64,000 nucleotides of DNA, from NCBI GenBank assembly GCA_003021685.1, contig PXRO01000005.1:21493-85492 (forward strand), in the 5' to 3' direction. A program made the translations under genes and the position numbers. Origin of the DNA: Halobacteriales archaeon QS_4_62_28 (GTDB taxonomy: Archaea > Halobacteriota > Halobacteria > Halobacteriales > Haloarculaceae). The notes below the pieces were generated by a model. It was not told the origin of the DNA and made no database searches. It saw only the letters and a program-made list of their open reading frames with translations. Of the stretch, positions 26,509-34,491 are shown one piece after another; position 1 is the first letter of the stretch, and every line of letters starts with the position of its first letter.

Positions 26509-27054
26509 TTACCCCAGTTCGACGACCCGGTCGGCCCAGGCACGGAGTTCCGCCAGCGCGCTCCGCTCGTTTCGTGAGACCGGGTTTTCCGTCCCGAGTT
26601 CCTCGCTCTCGAAGGCGTTTGCTACCACGAACGTCGCACCCTCGCAGTAGGTCTGGAGTCGGTCCGTCTCGCCATCGCTCTGGAACGGGATGGTCGCATC
26701 GTTGACGAACACGGCGGTCGGGTCGTCAGGTGCGCCGTCGAACAGGTCGCAGGCCCGCTCGGCGTTGTCCCGTGCGAGTGCCAGCGCGTCTGGGCCGCTC
26801 TCGCTGTCTGCCCGCGGTGCGTGTGCATCGAGAACGGCACGAAACACGTCGTCGGGGACGGTCGTGAACTGTTCGAGGCGGCCGCCGAGAATCCGGCCGT
26901 TACGTTCGACGTTCGGTGCGAAATCGAAGACGACGACCCCCGCTTGGCTGTTGTCGGCCAGCCATCGGTCGAGTGCGTCGGCAGTCGTTTTCGTCTTACC
27001 GACGTTCGAGGGACCGACGACGAGGGTCACGCCGGTCCGGTGGAGCGTCGTCAC
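26509..27054 (-). CDS. P-loop NTPase of unknown function, coupled to an NRAMP-like transporter
   Basis: A 181-residue soluble ATPase. The Walker A motif is GPSNVGKTKT (residues 14-23), a Walker B-like strand is AVFVNDATIPF (around residue 113), and VVVFDFAPNVERNGRILGG resembles a switch region. I do not recognise a defined family. The start overlaps the stop of the upstream NRAMP-like gene by four bases (ATGA), so both are produced together. An energy- or nucleotide-dependent regulation of metal transport is conceivable but is inference from context only. Confidence 0.82.
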   Translation of the reverse strand: MTTLHRTGVTLVVGPSNVGKTKTTADALDRWLADNSQAGVVVFDFAPNVERNGRILGGRLEQFTTVPDDVFRAVLDAHAPRADSESGPDALALARDNAERACDLFDGAPDDPTAVFVNDATIPFQSDGETDRLQTYCEGATFVVANAFESEELGTENPVSRNERSALAELRAWADRVVELG

Positions 27055-28379
27055 GCGGGCAGGACCTCCTCGCGTGCGTACTTGCCCGCGAGGACGACCA
27101 TGGCGACCCCGATTGCGACACCGAACGCTAACACGAATCCGGAGAGTGGAGCGATGCCGCCAGCGACCTGTTCGCGAACGAAATTGGCCGCCAGCACACC
27201 GGTCACGACGAGGAGCGCGAGGCCACCGAGGTTCGCCAGCAGGGAGTTCGGCCGCGGGACTGCATCGGTGTTGAGCAGGTAGAGGACAATCGCGATTGCG
27301 AACGGCGTTCCGACGGTGCCGACCGCGAGGATGAGCAACAGTTGGGGAATGACACTGCCCGGAATGAACGCGCCGGGAACGGACAGCAACGCAACGGCGA
27401 TCAGCAGCCAGCGGTAGCGCGAGTCGCTTACGTCGGTGTCCCAGCCGAGTTTATCGGCCAGCAGGAAGGGTGGGACGATGGTGTTGCCGCCCAGTGTCGA
27501 GACGGCCGCACCGGCCAGTCCGACGAGGAAGAGCCACTGTGCGCTGTCGCCGGCGATCGGTCCCAGTGCCTGTGCAGCGGCGATAGTCGTTGCCACGTCA
27601 CCGCCCGAGAGGACACTGGCGGCGACGAGGAAAATCGCCAGACTGTAGACGCCGAAGACGACCAGCATCGACGCGCCGATGTCGAACGTCGCCAGGTCGT
27701 AGTCCGCCTCGGTCCAGCCACGGGCCCGCATCGTGTAGGAGTGCATCGTGATCAGCGTGATGTGGACGGCACCGCCGATGATGCCGGCCGCGGCGATTGC
27801 ACTCCCGCTCGGCAGCGACGGCACGAGACCGGCGGCCGCCATACCGGGATCAATCGGGACCACGAACAGCGACACGACGAACGCGAGCACGACGAGCGAG
27901 ACGATCGCTTTCGCGGCGATTTCGAGGAAGTAGTAGCCCCGGCCAGCCAGTCCCACCGCCAGGACGAGGCCCCAGACGCCGCCCCAGATCCGGGCGTCGA
28001 CACCCGTCATCGTCGCCGAGACGCCGGCGACAGTCTTCATGATCACCAGTTGTGCGACGCCGGAAGCCAGCACCGCGTCGGCGACCAGGAGCCAGGCCCA
28101 CGTCTCGCCGAGGGAGTCCTCGACGACGCTGATGATCCCGCGCTCGGTCAGCAGCCCGAGACGCATCGCGAGATACTGTGAGAGCGCCCCGGCACCAGCC
28201 GAGATGACGACGACCCACAGCAACGTGTAGCCGAGGCCAGCACCGGCGGCCAGCAGACTCCCCATGGTCGCCGGCCCGGCGGCGATTGCACCGGCGACCC
28301 ACGCCGGCCCCATTTCGCTCAGGTACGAGCGGACTGTCCCCCGGCCGAGTGCCGGCAGTTCGGGCGTTTCGTTACTCAT
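27051..28379 (-). CDS. NRAMP-related transporter with altered metal-site motifs
   Basis: A 442-residue membrane protein with eleven to twelve helices, aligning with NRAMP metal transporters around GPAWVAGAIAAGPATMGSLL and GAGLGYTLLWVVV. The canonical helix-1 DPGN motif reads GPAT and the helix-6 MPH motif is replaced by ITMHS, so the normal manganese/iron ligands are lost. Substrate and mechanism are therefore uncertain. It is coupled to the downstream P-loop ATPase gene. Confidence 0.83.
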   Translation of the reverse strand: MSNETPELPALGRGTVRSYLSEMGPAWVAGAIAAGPATMGSLLAAGAGLGYTLLWVVVISAGAGALSQYLAMRLGLLTERGIISVVEDSLGETWAWLLVADAVLASGVAQLVIMKTVAGVSATMTGVDARIWGGVWGLVLAVGLAGRGYYFLEIAAKAIVSLVVLAFVVSLFVVPIDPGMAAAGLVPSLPSGSAIAAAGIIGGAVHITLITMHSYTMRARGWTEADYDLATFDIGASMLVVFGVYSLAIFLVAASVLSGGDVATTIAAAQALGPIAGDSAQWLFLVGLAGAAVSTLGGNTIVPPFLLADKLGWDTDVSDSRYRWLLIAVALLSVPGAFIPGSVIPQLLLILAVGTVGTPFAIAIVLYLLNTDAVPRPNSLLANLGGLALLVVTGVLAANFVREQVAGGIAPLSGFVLAFGVAIGVAMVVLAGKYAREEVLPA

Positions 28380-28543
28380 TACCTCTATCTACGCACAGCA
28401 ACATAAAAACGTATTGAACAGGGTTGTACCACCGACTAATTATTCGAGGTTGAGCGGAGTGAGTCATCTGTGCTGACCGATACGAGAGTAGCGACGAACA
28501 GGTATGTGGACCGTTGCCTGATACCCTCGGTCAACAGTCACTA

Positions 28544-28669
28544 TCAGATGTTGTCGATCCAACCCGCTTCGATGGCGATGGCGTACAGTTCGTAGGCGAA
28601 CACGAGGCCGACGCCGAGCATCGCCCCCCACAGCAACACGGCAAACAGCGTCACACCGATTACCGCCAT
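28544..28669 (-). CDS. Symporter small accessory protein
   Basis: A 41-residue protein with one strong membrane helix, MAVIGVTLFAVLLWGAML at the start and IAIEAGWIDNI at the end. The start ATG overlaps the stop of the sodium:solute symporter gene (TGATG). Very small single-helix proteins are regularly encoded right after SSS-family symporters and are thought to be accessory subunits. Overlap, hydrophobicity and stop placement support a real gene despite its size. Confidence 0.85.
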   Translation of the reverse strand: MAVIGVTLFAVLLWGAMLGVGLVFAYELYAIAIEAGWIDNI

Positions 28670-30201
28670 CAGTCGCGCACCTCCCCGCCGTCGGTCGCCG
28701 TCTCGTCGAGGCGGCGGATCTCGGTCGCGAGGTCGCCGTGGTCGTACTTGCCGGCACCCAGTCGGGCGGCGACCAGCGTTCCGGCCGTCGAGACGAGGAA
28801 CGCGCCGGCGAAGGCAGTCAGATAGAGCGGATCCGGGGCCGGCAGGAAGCCACCGAGGACGGGAATCGAGCGCAGGAGACCGCTGAAATCGGGGAAGTAC
28901 GCGAGGCCGACGGCCAGTCCCAGCACACTGCTCGTGAGTGCGCCCGTGCCGGTGAGTCGTTTCGAGTAGAGACCGGCCACGAGCGGGACTGCGACCGCCG
29001 CTCCCAGCAGGTCAGCGAGGAAAAAGAGCCGGAGGACGCTCCGCGCTCGCAGGCTCACGTAGATCGCGCCAACGGCGACGACGACGGTGAGTGCTCGCGC
29101 CCCGAGTTTGAGCGTCCGGTCGTCCGGATCGGTGAGCAACCGGGGGAGGTCGGCGGTAACGACACTCGCCAGCGCGTTGAACAGCGTGTCGACGGAACTC
29201 ATCACGAGCAACAGTGCCAGCAGCACCACCGCGAGGACGATCCACTCGGGGAAGGCTGTCTGCAAGAGGATGAAAAAGGAGATATCGGCGTTGTAGGCCG
29301 AACTCGTCACGTCAGTCACGATGTCGGCGTTGCCGGCCGCGACGAGGCCAAAGAGTGCCGCGAGGAAGACGATCAGACTGTTGGCGACGGTAGCGTTGCG
29401 AAAGCCCCGCTCGATGGTCTGGCCGTCCTCGGCGGCGTAGATCCGCTGCCACCACGTCTGGTTGATCAGTTCGGCTCCGGTGATGGCGAAGGCGAGGGCG
29501 AGTCCGAACTGCAGACCGGGGACCAAGCCCGGATCGAGCAGTGACGGGGTGGCGGCGACGATGCCCTCGTGGATCGCGCCGGCACCACCCAGTGAGAAGA
29601 CCGCGCCGGCAAACGCCACGACCAGCAGCGGCAAGACCAGCAGCGCCTGAACCGAGTCGGTGACAATCGACGCCCGAAGGCCGCCGTAACTCGTGTACAG
29701 CAGGACGAACCCGCCGACGAGGACAGCGGTCTGCCACTGTGGGACGCCGGCGACCAGCGAGAGTGCGCCCGCGATGCCGGTCAACTCGGCGGCCAGGAAG
29801 ACGAACATGTACAGGCAACTCACCACGAGAACGAAGGCATACATCGCCGCGCCGTAGCGGGCGTGGGCGTACTCCGTCAGCGAGTGGCCCTCGGGAATCA
29901 CCGCACGGATGCGCGGGCCGAGTCTCGAGTAGACCAGCATCGGCAGTGCCTCGCCGATAGCGTAACCGACGACGGCGGCGATACCGAAACTCGCGCCGGC
30001 CTCCGGGGCCGACAGCAGGATCCAGACGCCCATGACCGAGGCGACGAGCGTCGCCGTCGTCCGGCCGTTACCCGCGGAGTTGCGGGCGGTGATGAGGTCC
30101 TCGGCGGTGCCGACCGTTTTTCGGGAACACCAGAGACCGATGACAGTGAACCCGACCAGCGTCGCGACGGTCAGGCCAAGCGCGACTGCCGTGCTCACCA
30201 T
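28669..30201 (-). CDS. Sodium:solute symporter (SSS family)
   Basis: A 510-residue transporter with thirteen predicted helices. Family landmarks include VGYAIGEALPMLVYSRLGPRIR near residue 80, YGGLRASIVTDSVQALLVLP near 170, and ITGAELINQTWWQRIYAAED near 250. The gene lies inside a tight operon after two TenA-type genes (overlapping the second by seven bases), opposite a ThiR-type regulator. A thiamine precursor such as a hydroxymethyl- or aminomethyl-pyrimidine is therefore the best substrate guess; known SSS substrates vary widely. Confidence 0.9.
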   Translation of the reverse strand: MVSTAVALGLTVATLVGFTVIGLWCSRKTVGTAEDLITARNSAGNGRTTATLVASVMGVWILLSAPEAGASFGIAAVVGYAIGEALPMLVYSRLGPRIRAVIPEGHSLTEYAHARYGAAMYAFVLVVSCLYMFVFLAAELTGIAGALSLVAGVPQWQTAVLVGGFVLLYTSYGGLRASIVTDSVQALLVLPLLVVAFAGAVFSLGGAGAIHEGIVAATPSLLDPGLVPGLQFGLALAFAITGAELINQTWWQRIYAAEDGQTIERGFRNATVANSLIVFLAALFGLVAAGNADIVTDVTSSAYNADISFFILLQTAFPEWIVLAVVLLALLLVMSSVDTLFNALASVVTADLPRLLTDPDDRTLKLGARALTVVVAVGAIYVSLRARSVLRLFFLADLLGAAVAVPLVAGLYSKRLTGTGALTSSVLGLAVGLAYFPDFSGLLRSIPVLGGFLPAPDPLYLTAFAGAFLVSTAGTLVAARLGAGKYDHGDLATEIRRLDETATDGGEVRD

Positions 30202-30971
30202 CGGCGCTCACCACCCGCTAGCGGGACCGGGGTCCCCTCGTCCTGCCGACTGTACGCGGCGTCGAAGAACGCGACTTCCAGTTCGACTGTCCGACGGAAC
30301 AGGCGTGCCAGTCGTTGCTGGCGACGCGGCGCGGCGGCCGCTCCTTCCCGGTCCAGTTCCGCCCGAAGCCACGAGACGAACTCGTCGAAGGCCGGGTTGT
30401 CGTGGAGGGCGATCCACTCGTCGAGATAGAACTGCGCGGGCGAGTCGTCTGTAGCTGTCGCCCACGAGCGGTAGATCCACTCTGCGGGCACTAGCACCGC
30501 CAGCGTCTCGGCGTATCCGCCCTCTCGCGCGGCTCGGCCGAGCAGGTCCTCGAAGGCACGGGTCACCGGCGTCAGTTCGGGGTCGGTCCGGTCAGCCTCG
30601 GGCACGTCGAGTGCGTCGAAGGCCCGCTCGAAGTAGTCGTTCTCCTCGTCGGTGAGCGTCTCCAGGAAATCGGCTAGCCGGGACTTGGCGGCCATCGAGG
30701 GCGCGTCACCGAGCGCGTGGCCGAACGTCCCCACGAGCGGTCCGAGGAAGGCGTAGTCCTGGATCAAGTAGCGTCGGAAGACAGCATCGGAGAGGGTCCC
30801 CGTCCGGAGTTCTTCGGTGAACTGGTGGTCGACCGCCGCGATCCAGTCGGCTTCGGCACGTGCCCGGCACCACTCCGTGAACCGGGGGTTCACGCTCGCC
30901 GTGGCGTCGTCCTCTTCGACACGGTCGGCGTACGCCGCGAACGTCTCGGTAACGGTATCGTGGCTGCTCAT
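30195..30971 (-). CDS. TenA-like protein lacking the catalytic cysteine
   Basis: A 258-residue member of the TenA/thiaminase II fold, start MSSHDTVTETFAAYAD; the frame continues upstream only as a shadow of the true tenA. Aligned with its neighbour, the substrate-binding Asp lies in LIQDYAFLGPL, but the nucleophilic Cys of LLPCMWGF is replaced by alanine in LVPAEWIYRSW, a pattern like the TenA_E-type branch that acts on other aminopyrimidines. It overlaps the tenA stop by four bases and the symporter start by seven. Function: probably salvage of damaged thiamine precursors. Confidence 0.87.
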   Translation of the reverse strand: MSSHDTVTETFAAYADRVEEDDATASVNPRFTEWCRARAEADWIAAVDHQFTEELRTGTLSDAVFRRYLIQDYAFLGPLVGTFGHALGDAPSMAAKSRLADFLETLTDEENDYFERAFDALDVPEADRTDPELTPVTRAFEDLLGRAAREGGYAETLAVLVPAEWIYRSWATATDDSPAQFYLDEWIALHDNPAFDEFVSWLRAELDREGAAAAPRRQQRLARLFRRTVELEVAFFDAAYSRQDEGTPVPLAGGERRW

Positions 30972-31633
30972 ACTGACCACCCCTCCTGTCGCCAGGCGGC
31001 GTCCCAGAACCGGTACTCGTAGCGAGCCGAGGTCTCGAACAGGTCCCGGTAGCGGTCGCGCTGGTCGGCCGTCGAATCGGCCCACACGTCGTCCATCAGG
31101 TCCTTGCACCACTCGGTGAGTGCCGTGAACTCCTCGCCTGCGTAGGTGTCGATCCACTCGGCGTAGCCCTCGTGGTCGGGCCGTCCCCGTTCGGCCAGCC
31201 GTTTCCCGGTGGTGTTGAATCCCCACATACAGGGAAGCAGTGCGGCCACGAGGTCGCCGAAGGTCCCCGTCGCTGCGGTCCGGACGAGGAAATCCGTGTA
31301 TCCCTGCGTCGTCGGCGATGGCTCGGTCGCTTCCAGTTCAGTCTCGCTGATCCCAAAGTCCGCGGCGTAGGCACGGTGCAGGTCCATTTCCGTGTTGATC
31401 GTCGAGTCCAGCAACTCGGCGAAGGTGCCCATCCGGTCGAGGTCGGGAGCCATGGCCGCGCCGTGGGCGAACACGCGGGCGTAGTCGATCAGATACACGT
31501 AGTCCTGGCGTACCCAGTAGCGGAACGGCTCCTCGTCGAGAGTCCCTGCCCCGAGTTCGGTGATCATCGGGTGGTTCGAGATTGCGTCCCAGATCGGGTC
31601 CCCGATCGTCGCGAGGTCGTCAGTGGCGCTCAT
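30968..31633 (-). CDS. tenA: Aminopyrimidine aminohydrolase TenA (thiaminase II)
   Basis: Converts 4-amino-5-aminomethyl-2-methylpyrimidine to the hydroxymethyl form, so that degraded thiamine can be reused; it can also cleave thiamine. The 221-residue protein (start MSATDDLATIGDP) has the substrate Asp in VRQDYVYLIDYARV, the catalytic Cys in LLPCMWGFNTTG, and YAGEEFTALTEW near the terminus supplying the active-site glutamate region. A TATA-like TTATAA lies about 27 bases upstream of the ATG, so the message is probably leaderless. Confidence 0.92.
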   Translation of the reverse strand: MSATDDLATIGDPIWDAISNHPMITELGAGTLDEEPFRYWVRQDYVYLIDYARVFAHGAAMAPDLDRMGTFAELLDSTINTEMDLHRAYAADFGISETELEATEPSPTTQGYTDFLVRTAATGTFGDLVAALLPCMWGFNTTGKRLAERGRPDHEGYAEWIDTYAGEEFTALTEWCKDLMDDVWADSTADQRDRYRDLFETSARYEYRFWDAAWRQEGWSV

Positions 31634-31660
31634 ACTCGCTGGTGGTCGCTCTGGCGACTT

Positions 31661-31686
31661 ATAATCTACTGATATTACTGGATTAT
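31661..31686. promoter_or_regulatory. Candidate ThiR operator in the tenA/thiR divergent promoter
   Basis: A 26-bp site with perfect 6-bp arms ATAATC (31661-31666) and GATTAT (31681-31686) around TACTGATATTACTG, itself a near-repeat. It overlaps the TATA-like element of tenA and lies about 57 bases upstream of the thiR ATG. A repressor bound here would block TBP for the operon. Assignment to the adjacent ThiN-domain regulator is inference. Confidence 0.55.
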
Positions 31687-31742
31687 CGCCGTTCGTCGTC
31701 GCCCCCGGACGACTTTTACCTGCTCTGGCCGAACCCGCCATC

Positions 31743-32666
31743 ATGTCGCTGGTGTTACCGGGCGAGATAGTCGTCGAGGAGGTTCTACCGATCATTAGAG
31801 CGATGCTCGCCCGCGAACTCGCAGACCGTGGACTCACTCAGCAGGCCATCGCCGACCACCTCGGCGTGACCCAGGCGGCCGTGAGTTCGTATCTCACTGC
31901 CGATCCCGACCGAACTGGACCAATCGCCGGTAATCCGCGAACCCAGGCGACCGTCGAGCGAATCGCCGACGGCCTGACCGAGGAGACGATGGACGGCTAC
32001 GACGCGCTAGCGGAACTGCTCGATCTGATCGAGGCCTTCGAGGACCGCGGGCCGATCTGCGAACTCCACGAAGACGCGATGCCTGCGCTCCAGGGGTTGA
32101 GTTGTGATCTCTGTGTCCGCGGCCCGGATGCAGACCTCACGGTCGAACGCGAGACGCTTTCGAACGTCCGCCGTGGCGCACGCCTGCTGTCGACTGCCGA
32201 CGGGATGGTGGCGGCGATTCCCAACGTCGGGACGAACGTCGGGATGGCACTACCGGACGCGACGACGGCGACCGACGTGGCCGCGATTCCGGGCCGCATC
32301 CACGCGATGCGTGGCAGGGTCGAAATCCCGGCGGAACCGGCCTTCGGCGCGTCTGAGCACGTCTCGACGGTGATCCTCGCAGCCAGGGCTGTCGATCCGG
32401 CCGTCAGTGGGGCGCTCAACCTCGCTACCGACGAGGCGATGCTCTCGGCTGCCCGGGACCGCGGCATCGATCCGCTCCGGTTCGACGCCGACTACGAGGA
32501 CCGGAACGAGCGCCTCCGCGAACGATTCGAGGAACGGGGCGCGGTGCCACACGTCGCTTATCACGAGGGCGCGTTCGGTATCGAACCGATTACCTACGTC
32601 CTCGGCGAGACCGCAGAGGAAACCGCGGAACTGGCGGCCGAACTCGTCGCTAGCGCGGTGTCGTGA
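31743..32666 (+). CDS. thiR: ThiR-type regulator: HTH plus ThiN domain
   Basis: A 307-residue protein joining an N-terminal helix-turn-helix (LTQQAIADHLGVTQAAVSSYL, about residues 31-51) to a C-terminal ThiN domain (about residues 130-305), the thiamine-phosphate synthase fold. Segments such as AAIPNVGTNVGMALPDAT, IPGRIHAMRGRVEIP and VAYHEGAFGIEPITYVLG are typical ThiN positions. In archaea HTH-ThiN proteins act as repressors sensing thiamine phosphate. The divergent tenA operon fits that role. Confidence 0.9.
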   Translation: MSLVLPGEIVVEEVLPIIRAMLARELADRGLTQQAIADHLGVTQAAVSSYLTADPDRTGPIAGNPRTQATVERIADGLTEETMDGYDALAELLDLIEAFEDRGPICELHEDAMPALQGLSCDLCVRGPDADLTVERETLSNVRRGARLLSTADGMVAAIPNVGTNVGMALPDATTATDVAAIPGRIHAMRGRVEIPAEPAFGASEHVSTVILAARAVDPAVSGALNLATDEAMLSAARDRGIDPLRFDADYEDRNERLRERFEERGAVPHVAYHEGAFGIEPITYVLGETAEETAELAAELVASAVS

Positions 32667-32753
32667 ATCACAATCGAGGTTCAGGACCTGGAGGACGATC
32701 CGAATCGCGAGTGAGGTCTGCTGTTGGGTGGCGTCGAATGTGCCGACCGGTCG

Positions 32754-33383
32754 CTACTCGATGTCTTCGCGGTCGGTGACGACTGGACAGTCCAGCAGTC
32801 GAACCGTCTCCATATCGAGGAACTCGATGATCTCGGCGCTCTCGTGGGAGCAGTGGACATTCGGCGGTTCGGAGAAATGTTCGCACTGCTCACAGAAGGC
32901 GTGTTTCGATACTTCGACGTAGCGTGACCCCTCAGGCACGACGGGGCCGTCGTCGTCCTCACCGTCCTCGGTGATCGATGCCCACACTTCGCTGGCGTCG
33001 ACACTGCCGACATCGACCTCTTCGAAAACGCTCTGTTCGGTGCTGAAGGGGTCGTCGGTCGGCGCGTCCAGGTCGGCGAATAGGTCATCAATCGGCGACT
33101 GTCTGCCCGTCTCACCCTGTGTCCGAGTGTCGCCGGTCGGTGCACCATCGTGGTCCGGACCGCCGCTTGCTGGTTCGCGGTCGAAGTCGGTGAAGGGGTC
33201 GTTCGGGGCCTCCCACTCCTCGCCATCCCGGGACGAGTGCTCGTCGCCCGTCTCGTCCCCTTCTCTCCCGGCAGTGTCGTCGAGACGCTGGAAGGGGTCA
33301 CCCCCCCGCTCGGGGTTCCCGAGGCGCTCGAAGGGGTCGTCCGTGTCGCCGTCGTCCATCTCGTCGCCAGTGTCGTCGGTCAT
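32754..33383 (-). CDS. Acidic protein with C-terminal Cys/His cluster
   Basis: A 209-residue very acidic protein. The first 150 residues are low-complexity with repeated DPF-type tags (DDPFERLG, GDPFQRLDD, NDPFTDFD, DDPFSTEQ), which look like short linear binding motifs. The C-terminal 50 residues are ordered and hold FCEQCEHFSEPPNVHCSHE, a possible zinc site. It overlaps the stop of the upstream coiled-coil gene by four bases. I do not recognise a named family; an adaptor role is suggested by the repeated DPF tags. Confidence 0.8.
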   Translation of the reverse strand: MTDDTGDEMDDGDTDDPFERLGNPERGGDPFQRLDDTAGREGDETGDEHSSRDGEEWEAPNDPFTDFDREPASGGPDHDGAPTGDTRTQGETGRQSPIDDLFADLDAPTDDPFSTEQSVFEEVDVGSVDASEVWASITEDGEDDDGPVVPEGSRYVEVSKHAFCEQCEHFSEPPNVHCSHESAEIIEFLDMETVRLLDCPVVTDREDIE

Positions 33384-34411
33384 TCGTGTTCGGGCGCTCC
33401 AGATTCGAGTTCTGCGGCGGTCACGAGTCGCGCCGTCGAGCGGAATAGGCCACCTTCCGGACGCACGTCGGCCACTGCCGCGTTACAGTGAGGACATTCC
33501 GGATCGGTCAGGAGTGCGATAGCGACCGATTCACTACAGTTCTCACAACTGGCCGACGTAATACCTTCCTGGGCGGCGGCACGCTTGATTCGCTCGACTG
33601 CCTGCTGGTGGCTGTCCCGACCGCTGATCTCGTCGCGCAGATCGCTGACGACCCACGCGACGCGCTTGAGTTTGTCCTCGGCGTCTTCGACTCGCCTGAC
33701 CACGTCTGCCACCGTCTCGTCGGTTTCGGCGACGCGTTCGTCCAGTGCATCGAGGTCGTCCCGGGCCGCGAGGAGGTCGGCGTTACTTTCTTCGATTGCG
33801 TCGTCGAGACGCTCGATGACCTCGTGTGTGTGGTCGGCCGGCGCTTTCCCGTCAGTCTCCTTTTTGACCTGGATCACTCGCTCGCGCACGTCCTCGATCT
33901 GCTGGTCGGTCTTCTCGTCGAGTTGTTCGACCTGGGCCTCGACCGCCGCCGTGGCCCCGGACAACTGTTCGTCGAGTTGACCCTCGACCGCATCGGCGAT
34001 GTTCGGGAGCTTGTCGGCGATGGCCGTCTCGACGGCGTCGGCAAGCCGATTCTCGACGACCTGTTCGACGCGGTCTTCGACGGCCGTCTCGACCTGGGTC
34101 GTGACGACATCGGTGACACGATCCTCTATCTCGCCGTCCAGACGCTCGGGGAGTTCGGCTTTCAGGTGGTCCGAGACGGCCGCCCGTGTCGCTTTCGTCG
34201 CCTCAGTTTCGATTGCCGTCCGGACTGTCTCCTCGATTTCACCGACCGCCGCCTCGTCGAGTGACTCGGTCGCGTGATAGGTCCTGAGTAACTGTCGGAC
34301 GATATCGTCGCGACTCACGTTCGCCTGTTTGGCCTGCTGGTCCAGCCATTCGTCGAGTTCAGCAGCGAGATCCAGCGAGACAGACTGCTCTTCGCGCGAC
34401 TCACTCGCCAT
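33380..34411 (-). CDS. Coiled-coil protein with N-terminal RHH-like and C-terminal zinc ribbon
   Basis: A 343-residue protein in three parts. Residues about 8-50 resemble a ribbon-helix-helix module (VSLDLAAELDEWLDQQAKQA, then VSRDDIVRQLL). Residues about 60-275 are a long coiled coil with many Glu-Val heptads and repeated EDRVEQVVENRL-type segments. The C-terminus holds two CxxC pairs, ENCSES and PECPHCNA, a zinc ribbon. It is coupled to the acidic DPF-tag gene and preceded by a KaiC-like gene, suggesting a scaffold in one complex. Function unknown. Confidence 0.8.
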   Translation of the reverse strand: MASESREEQSVSLDLAAELDEWLDQQAKQANVSRDDIVRQLLRTYHATESLDEAAVGEIEETVRTAIETEATKATRAAVSDHLKAELPERLDGEIEDRVTDVVTTQVETAVEDRVEQVVENRLADAVETAIADKLPNIADAVEGQLDEQLSGATAAVEAQVEQLDEKTDQQIEDVRERVIQVKKETDGKAPADHTHEVIERLDDAIEESNADLLAARDDLDALDERVAETDETVADVVRRVEDAEDKLKRVAWVVSDLRDEISGRDSHQQAVERIKRAAAQEGITSASCENCSESVAIALLTDPECPHCNAAVADVRPEGGLFRSTARLVTAAELESGAPEHE

Positions 34412-34491
34412 TGTGAACCCTTATCGTAACCAGACAGTTAAGGGTTTGCCGTCGATTTCAGGCGATGATAGTTCAGCTCTGTATCCGGCGA

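Noticed and set aside
28460..28540. Palindrome TGACCGA...TCGGTCA as another 80-bp element
   Set aside because: Only seven bases pair and the interior shows no family pattern.
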